Shown here: positions 57,534 through 64,000 of the stretch, piece after piece | How the letters are laid out: the number at the start of each line of letters is the position of its first letter | How positions within the stretch are numbered: the stretch's first letter is position 1 | NCBI GenBank assembly: GCA_043228905.1 | Contig: JBHGNT010000017.1 | Location: forward strand, 14,508,001-14,572,000 | Length of the DNA: 64,000 bases | Source: Azolla caroliniana | Taxonomy: Eukaryota; Polypodiophyta | Reading direction: 5' to 3' | The notes under the pieces: generated by a model | What the model was told of the DNA's origin: nothing | Databases searched by the model: none | Seen by the model: the letters and a program-made list of their open reading frames with translations, nothing else | Program-made: the position numbers and the translations under genes

Positions 57534-57711
57534 ACACACAGAGTGTATGCAGGAGAGACAGAGAATGAGCAAAACGTTAAAAATCTATTACCAAAAACAA
57601 TAGATAGTTCTCTGTAAATGCTCTCTATATACAACGTGCTCAACAACACTATTTATACAAGTTCTAAGAGGACTGATAGAAATACATTTACTTCAATGCT
57701 CACACAAGCGT
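57420..57711 (-). repeat. B3 5' LTR, inner part
   Basis: Ends CTTCGTTTTTACA on the minus strand next to the primer site. It contains a long GA microsatellite at 57473-57530. It is cut at 57711 by element C and continues at 60142. Confidence 0.9.
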
Positions 57712-58391
57712 TGTCATGAAGGATTTGCTTCACGATATAAAAATAAACTTCAATATTGTATTAAGTAACATTTGAGAGACTTGAACTCGTAACCTCACAC
57801 CCCAAGGACGAAGCATATACCATTAGGATAAGTTATTTTCTATACTTATTTTATCACCATACTTATGACATGTGTATCTTCATACATTAGAGCTTAGATG
57901 AGCATGATGGCTATCATGCATCACATGCATTAGATGCATGCCATGCACCCCGATATCATCATATGCATGAGAGAACCTGTAAAGGGAGGCAAGGAATTAA
58001 GAGATGAATCAAGGGAAAATAGGGTAATCAAGAAGAGAAAGTAAGAAATCAAATAATATAATCAAGCAGTGAAGCTAGCGCATTTGGGGAAGTTTCTTGT
58101 CTCTCGGAGTTGAAGTCGAGGGTTCAAAGCAAGAGTCGGTAGAGAAGGGTTTCATCTTGTTATCAAGCATTGTAAAGTTGGTAAAATCTTGTTTTCTTAA
58201 TATAAATCATGTTCATATCATATACTCTTGCTTCTATATTTTATCTATATTCGTCTCTCTCACAAACATTACTTTGTCTTCCTATCCTTAATCTTTCTAA
58301 CATCAATGCACAAGCCTTATAAAATATATAGCCAACTTCCTTTAACCTTAGTCCCTGCGACTTCGCCGCACGAACTACAACTACCCCGACA
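57712..58391 (+). repeat. Element C 5' LTR, 680 bp
   Basis: TGTCATGAAGG to CCCCGACA. It has several ATGCAT motifs at 57910-57965. TTTGGTGAAACCGACG follows at 58394 and may be the primer site; its tRNA is not identified. Confidence 0.82.
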
Positions 58392-58430
58392 CATTTGGTG
58401 AAACCGACGTGAAGGCGGCGGCAAGAAAAA

Positions 58431-59276
58431 ATGGAGGAGCAAATGAGGCGTATGTGTACGATGATGGAACGAATGATGCGAGAGCAAGGGATGATGGCAA
58501 GCATCGACAAAGCCGTCGACAATATTCTTATATGAGTAGGAATCTTCGAAGGTATAAATTTAACAAGATATTTGAAGATTTACAATAAAGAAATGGTTAA
58601 ACATGGTGTCGATGAAGCGGCAAAAATTAATAGCTTTAGTCGAGTAGCTGTGATTGGGCTACAAGAAAGGATCCAGGAACTACAAAGAGAGCATCAGACA
58701 TGGGCGACTTTCGAAAGAGCATTATTGAATGAATACAACCTCAATGATATGTCAAGGATGACAAGGTGAGCTTTCATGGATTGGGTAGAGTTTGATAAAC
58801 ATTTAAGTGTTTTGGAAGTATTAAAAGAATTTTTAGAAAGATTTGAGCAATTAAATGTTAGGGATAGAAATATAATAATGCTAGATAAAATAATCTTGTT
58901 TCTACAAGCCACTAATATTAAAGACAGGAAGGACTTGGGAATGCTTCTGGAAGATCGAAATAGTCCAAGTGGACTTACCGAAGACTAGGAGGAGGTGAAA
59001 AGAGTGTGCAACCATTTCTATAAAAGAAAGTTATGGTTTATGGAGTTGCTTGAGAGGAAGAGAGACGAAATGGGAAACAACTCGGGAGAGAAGAAAATAG
59101 AATATTCACTCTTCTATGAGTTGGTGAAAGGCATGAAAGACTTGTCGATCAAAGTGACGAAACTAGAATCGGGACAAAGCTCAACTTCGTCAAGGCAAGG
59201 AGGGGGAATGATCCGAAGGTGTATGTGGTGTGACAATATCAACCATCATAAGAAAGAAAGAAAGAATGAGGTCTAA
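58431..59276 (+). pseudogene. Element C gag, one frame with three stops
   Basis: A 282-codon frame from MEEQMRRMCTMMERMM, interrupted by TGA near 58533, TGA at 58767-58769 and TAG at 58986-58988. The region FEGINLTRYLKIYNKEMVK to WATFERALLNEYNLND resembles the start of a Ty3/gypsy Gag core. It ends with CMWCDNINHHKKE, a CCHC-type knuckle whose last Cys is not seen. A GAAA microsatellite with a duplicated GAGGTCTAACCGTG follows to 59335. Confidence 0.65.
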
Positions 59277-59432
59277 CCGTGAAAGAAAGAAAGAAAGCTT
59301 AACTATGAGGTCTAACCGTGAAAGAAAGAAAGAATGCTTAAGGGAACATCCAGTTCAGAAATTGAATGAAGAGTTTTTCCAAGACTTTGGATGAACTTTG
59401 TACAACCAGTGTGCAAGTTCAGACGGGGTGGG

Positions 59433-60141
59433 TGTCGTGAAGGATTTGCTTCACGATATAAAAATAAACTTCACTATTGTATTAAGTAACATTTGTGAGA
59501 CTGAACCCGTAACCTCACACACCAAGGACAAATCATATACCATTAGGATAAGTTATTTTTTATACTTATATTTTTATCACCATACTTATGACATGTGTAT
59601 CTTCATACATTAGAGCAGATGAGCATGATGGCTATCATGCATCACATGTAAAGCATGTGCGCCAAATGGCGATCATGCATCACATGCATGCCATGCACCC
59701 CCATATCATCATATGCATGAGAGAACCTGTAAAGGGAGGCAAGGAATTAAGAGATGAATAAAGGGAAAACAGGGTAATCAAGAGGAGAAAGTAAGAAATC
59801 AAATAATATAATCAAGCAATGAAGCTAGCGCATTTGGGGAAGTTTCTTGTCTCTCGGAGTTGAAGTCGAGGGTTCAAAGCAAGAGTCGGTAGAGAAGAGT
59901 TTCATCTTGTTATCAAGCATTGTAAAGTTGGTAAAATCTTGTTTTCTTAATATAAATCATGTTCATATCATATACTCTTGCTTCTATATTTTATCTATAT
60001 TCGTCCCTCTCACAAACATTACTTTGTCTTCCTATCCTTAATCTTTCTAACATCAACGCACAAGCCTTATAAAATATATAGCCAACTTCCTTTAACCTTA
60101 GTCCCTGCGACTTCGCCGCACGAACTACAACTACCCCGACA
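59433..60141 (+). repeat. Element C 3' LTR, 709 bp
   Basis: Preceded by the purine-rich AGACGGGGTGGG. It carries about 29 extra bases near 59650 relative to the 5' LTR. The last 390 bases differ from the 5' LTR at only about eight sites. Confidence 0.82.
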
Positions 60142-60322
60142 ACGTCTAACACTAACTATGAGACATTAATTACCGAATAGTCTAGGTTGCTACTAGGCTT
60201 CCGGTTACTGTTTGATCCAGCTCACCGACTCCCCAGCTCACTGGCTCACTTGCTCACTTGCTCACCGATCCGACTCAGGCTTATTTAGCCGATCCGGATT
60301 CGGTTGAGCTTGCCGCTCAACA
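60142..60322 (-). repeat. B3 5' LTR, outer part
   Basis: Continues the B3 LTR from ...CTAACACTAACTATGAG to TTGCCGCTCAACA, which on the minus strand is the TGTTGAGCGGCAA start. It has a small GCTCACTT expansion at 60236-60265. CATAT follows. Confidence 0.9.
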
Positions 60323-60327
60323 CATAT

Positions 60328-62032
60328 GAACTAAACTGGCATGCTAGAGGATGCCAAAGGAGGGCAATATTTGCTAAAGCATGTGAATGGGGTGAGGGGT
60401 GTCGACATTGATCATGAAGTCATATCTTTACCAATGGAGCTCTAACATATGTGCAAATTTTATGAGTTTGAACAAGAAAATGAAGCATGAAGGACATCAA
60501 CCATGTATGGATATTTGAACATTGGGTCAAACTCTGATGACGACAAGGTGACAACCTTATGTGGGCATTATGTGAAGCCAACTCTCATGTTTGAACTTAT
60601 TAATGCTCACAAAGCTCATTACCTAGTGTCAGAAAACCTTCCACGCGTGGCTTATTAGGGAAGACTATACATTCTTGTATTTAAAACATTAGACATGCAT
60701 GAGCTCTACTAAACACCTTTTGCAAAAGAAGGAGATGAAGAACATTTGGAATATTTTGGGTTATCAGAGGATGCACCGAATTGGTGGGGATGAGTGTCAC
60801 AATGGCAATGGTACATAGTGCAAACAACCCCAACCCATGCATATTCTTAGAATTTCACAAATGTTAAGATTTATTGGGCATTTTAGCCCTGGTATATGCT
60901 CCATGTATATATAAGTATCATTTAGGACTAGGTGCTTGATAAAGGAAGGATACTGCAATTAAAATTTATATAGCTCATGAGTTCAAGTTTTTGGTTGAGT
61001 GACGAGTCTATAAAAAAACAAAAAAAACATTTCGATGGTCATTATAAACATGACCATATTTATTGAGCTTAGTGTTCACGCAAAAGGAAAAACGCGAACA
61101 CAAAATACGAAAAAATGGGGATAACACCCAAACCAGTATAAGACAATGACACAACAAAATTTAGGAACCTCCCCATGTAAGAATTAAATTTAACTTGTGC
61201 ATTCATGCCACCATACTTTTTGGTGCATTTCTTGCATCATCAGTACTACCGGATAGAGGTCCAATGCTTGTCTACATGCATGACACATTCATGAAAACAT
61301 TGATAGCCTTCAACACATCTTCTTCACCCCCATTTGGATTGCACCCTCTTCCCATGGTTCTCCTCATCACACCACTGTGGTAGTCACTGAGCCATCACCT
61401 CTCAACGATGCAACAAAAATGGTTGCACCTATGGCATGGTAACCACCAACAACTGAGGTCATGACTAAATGGTCTCGAATTCTAGTTGTGCCAAGTGGGA
61501 CCTCGAAACACGCTTTGTTCTTGATACGGATTGCCCAACATATGGGGTAGAGGCAATCTCAACTAACCTGAGTGTGGAAAAAATATTAGTGGTGCTTGCA
61601 ACAACAAGTGTATTTCATCCAATGGGGGCCATCACACCTAAACTCAATAATATCACCCTCATTCCCAGCTCACCATTTTTGCTTGTGATCGTTTATTTTA
61701 TAGGAAATAAGTGAGCAAAATTTGGACCACTCGGGCTTACATGGAAAGAGAGACATTATAGGTTTCATGAGGACAAAAGATGCTCTTAACAAGGAGAGCC
61801 TTACCTCACATTTTCCTTTCCTTTCCACTAGTGAGAGTTCAAATCCTTGACCTTATCGTTCAAGTGGTTAACTCTTACATTTTGAGCTAACTTCAATTCT
61901 CGTCTCATACTTTTTCACGACAATGAGAATAGAATTTAGATTGTGAAAGCTCAAATATAATTGCCTAACTTGACTGACCTGATATAAATCTTGTTTGCAC
62001 TTACGAAGTTAGATGATATGCATCGATGAATC
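60328..62032. other. AT-rich spacer; no gene seen
   Basis: Continues the sequence at 45850-46035 across the B3 insertion. Only short frames are present (61195-61383, 61469-61714). They have no recognisable domain and are probably chance. Confidence 0.45.
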
Positions 62033-62546
62033 TAGGGATCGACAACGGTTCAGTTTAGGCTTACTGGTTTGGGGTTCTCAAACCCAAACCAAACCAAACC
62101 CTAAACCAGATTAAGCTAAACCGGTGAACCGGCTTGGGAACTGGCTTGGAAACATCCGTCCCTCTGTCCCTCTCTCACGTTAGTGTAGTCTACCTCTCCC
62201 TCTCCCTACCTCCCTACCTCCCTCCCTCTCTCTCTTAGATGATCCACTATATAGTAAACAAGTTCCCTTCCTCCCTCTCTCTCCCTACCTCCCTCTCCCT
62301 CTCCTCGTCTGTGTAGTCTCTCTCTCTCTCTCTCTCAAGTTTCTAACTAATTTCTAGCTTTGAAGTTTTTCTTTAACCTAACTAGTAAACCACATAACCG
62401 GTTTGAGCCGGTTTGGCAAGGCTCAAGCCAAGCTGAACCAAGCTCAAACCGTTTAGTCAAGCACAAGCTTGAGCCAAGCCGCTAAGTCGGTTTAAACTGG
62501 TTTAGCTCAACAGTTCAGGCTTGAGCTGAGCTGTTGTTGATCCCTA
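62033..62546. mobile_element. Non-autonomous hAT-type DNA transposon, 514 bp
   Basis: Terminal inverted repeats TAGGGATCGACAAC and TAGGGATCAACAAC (one mismatch in 14), flanked by a perfect 8-bp duplication GATGAATC at 62025-62032 and 62547-62554. Both are hallmarks of hAT elements. The interior has no ORF; it is made of AACCGG/GGTTTGAGCC-rich subterminal sequence and CTCC microsatellites at 62190-62335. Confidence 0.9.
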
Positions 62547-62554
62547 GATGAATC

Positions 62555-64000
62555 ATTCAATTCTCATATCACAATGAAAAAGAGAATCAAGGAAGATAAG
62601 AAGGGGGGATTTGTTTTTTGAAGACAAAAAATCATCCAAAAAAGGAGAGGGTGAAATTGAGAGGGGGCAAAGGAGGGACATAACATGTCTTGTCAAGGTT
62701 TAGTGCACTTGCCCTTGTGTGTGGGGTGTGTTTGTAGGCATCATTTGTGTAGGTGGCATCAACTTTTTTAATGGTTACTTGTGTGATGATTTTGAGGTTG
62801 TTGCATTGTTCATGATCTTCTTGCGAGCATGCAATGTTAAAAAGGCACTTAACTTTGCAAGGTTAAAATACTAAGATTGAGGCTTTTATAATCTTTTGGG
62901 GTAAATGGTGGCCACATGGTGATTCCTTTCATAAAGTTAGTATATTCTAGCTCTATGTTATTCTTCAAACACTTGGGCATATCTATATGGAATAGGTGTG
63001 GGACATGAGGTAGATTTGATCACAAATGGTCCCAAGCTCAAAAAACAAAAAGAGAACTTCACTATAGTCAGCGGATGCCATGGGCATGTGAAATGTATAA
63101 GTCATAATATATGGTGTGTATGGGATGATGATCGAACCACAAAACATATAAGCAAAAACCTCAACAAAATGTAACGAGAATGGAATTGATTGTATGAGCT
63201 CAATTGTAATGGGCTAGCTAGCCCTCCAAAAATTAAGTAATGTCTACACTTGAATTTTAGATGATATGCATGGCACTCAATTCTCCTTTCACACCTAAGA
63301 AACAAGATCCCAACAAATTTAAATACACTCCTTTAGCTCTTGGATTGAACTGCTGAATCTTGATGAAACTTATACCAACTAGGTGTATGTACACATACAC
63401 TTGGTATATGATACAAATTGTATAACTAAATTTGAAACATTTACAATATTACTATCTCATGTGATGTAGGTGAAGGCCGAATAGTGGAGGGGTTTGGGTG
63501 AATCTATTGTGTCGAGCCTAATCTCTTCGACATATTGGACGCATACTTAAACGCGAACGCGGTGTGCATGCATGCATGGCAAGACCCGAGAACGCGAAAT
63601 CAAAGACTCGTTCAGAACGTGGTGAAACAACAAAATTCGAGCGCACATGCTTGGGGGGAAACATAATTGGAATAATAGAGGATACGGATGGCAAATGGGT
63701 GGGGTGCTAGAGGAGATCAATGGCCCAAAGGATAGATCGATAGGTTGGAGCACTATGAAGAACCTTGCTTGACCTACAAGCGTTTTGGGCACCTCTGGCC
63801 ATGGCTAAAAGCAAGTAGAAGTCTACTACTACTACTTCTATTAGCAGAGCTACTACTAGATGGCACAACTCGGGAAAAGACCTTGGCTTGACCTGCAAGT
63901 GTTTTTGAGGGTACCTCTAGGCTAAAAGTAGTAGTATTTCTAGTAGAGCCGCTACCAATGGGACAACACTGCCAAATTGGACTATATATGGCTACATATA
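62555..64000. other. Spacer; no gene seen
   Basis: No ORF with a recognisable domain. At 63763-63850 and 63881-63962 a segment starting CCTTGCTTGACC(TA/TG)CAAG is imperfectly duplicated and ends in TACTACTA-type palindromic sequence. Confidence 0.45.

Larger units (their letters stand above)
57712..60141 (+). mobile_element. Gag-only LTR retrotransposon C (TR-GAG-like), 2.4 kb
   Basis: Two direct terminal repeats, 57712-58391 (680 bp) and 59433-60141 (709 bp), both TGTC...CCCCGACA, enclose 1.04 kb. The flanks GCGT and ACGT suggest a 4-bp (or 5-bp imperfect) target duplication in the B3 LTR. The only coding trace is a gag. There is no room for pol, so it would depend on proteins of another element. 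It matches the published description of terminal-repeat retrotransposons with a GAG domain. Confidence 0.8.
46041..60322 (-). mobile_element. Ty1/copia element B3, split by A2 and C
   Basis: The outer ends are a 3' LTR at 46041-46427 and a 5' LTR at 57420-57711 plus 60142-60322. Both sides carry the 5-bp duplication CATAT (46036-46040 and 60323-60327), which shows that these far-apart LTRs belong to one insertion. Without A2 and C it would be about 5.8 kb, like B1, its closest relative here. The pol frame holds several stops and small deletions. Confidence 0.93.

Noticed and set aside
59233-59335. GAAAGAAAGAAA tract as a CRISPR-like or regulatory array
   Set aside because: Simple microsatellite with one duplicated 14-bp block at the end of the element C internal region.
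61195-61714. Two short ORFs (62 and 81 codons) in the right spacer
   Set aside because: No recognisable motif, atypical composition for coding sequence, and frames that are not continuous with each other.
63547-63898. Overlapping minus-strand ORFs of 81 and 63 codons near the right edge
   Set aside because: No domain, no splice context, and part of an imperfectly duplicated AT-rich segment.

Overview
The window is nuclear DNA of a seed plant, most likely a flowering plant. It holds one complete host gene in a landscape of nested LTR retrotransposons. The evidence is a 29-exon plant-type UPF1 gene with short GT-AG introns, Ty1/copia and Ty3/gypsy elements with plant-type initiator-Met primer sites, a non-autonomous hAT element with an 8-bp duplication, and AT-rich spacer. 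The species cannot be named from the sequence. No tRNA, rRNA, CRISPR or bacterial-type feature was seen.

Layout. 1-6796: minus-strand Ty3/gypsy element (G1), internally deleted, with an extra ORF after pol that runs off the left edge. 6797-10321: truncated copia element of family A (A1). 10322-12188: 5' half of a family-B-like copia on the minus strand (F). 12708-18633: full-length copia B1 with both LTRs. 18634-20214: minisatellite, then a B-like LTR. 20215-about 23700: minus-strand gypsy E, with gag, an integrase remnant, a leader minisatellite and an LTR. 23740-25652: decayed copia H with its 3' LTR. 25653-30423: AT-rich spacer with old retroelement scraps. 30424-39440: UPF1 on the minus strand, the only gene here that looks functional. 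40402-45844: complete but dead copia B2. 46041-60322: copia B3 (minus strand), interrupted by a complete copia A2 (47855-53866), which carries a solo gypsy LTR (50367-50786), and by a small gag-only LTR element C (57712-60141) inside the B3 5' LTR. 62033-62546: non-autonomous hAT element. The rest is spacer.

How the parts relate. Target-site duplications give the insertion order: B3 first, then A2 into the B3 reverse transcriptase, then the gypsy LTR into the A2 integrase; C entered the B3 LTR independently. Every retroelement ORF is broken, mostly by C-to-T type nonsense changes, so none is autonomous as seen. UPF1 is intact: 29 coding exons join in phase to 1308 codons plus stop.

Most interesting points: (1) the B-type copia elements carry a pol frame extended by about 175-245 charged codons between two copies of the polypurine tract, ending inside the 3' LTR; (2) an inverted repeat brackets the polypurine tract/LTR junction in four elements; (3) a third, unlisted-type ORF follows pol in gypsy G1; (4) element C looks like a terminal-repeat, gag-only retrotransposon; (5) UPF1 has two GC-AG introns and a telomere-like repeat translated in exon 1.
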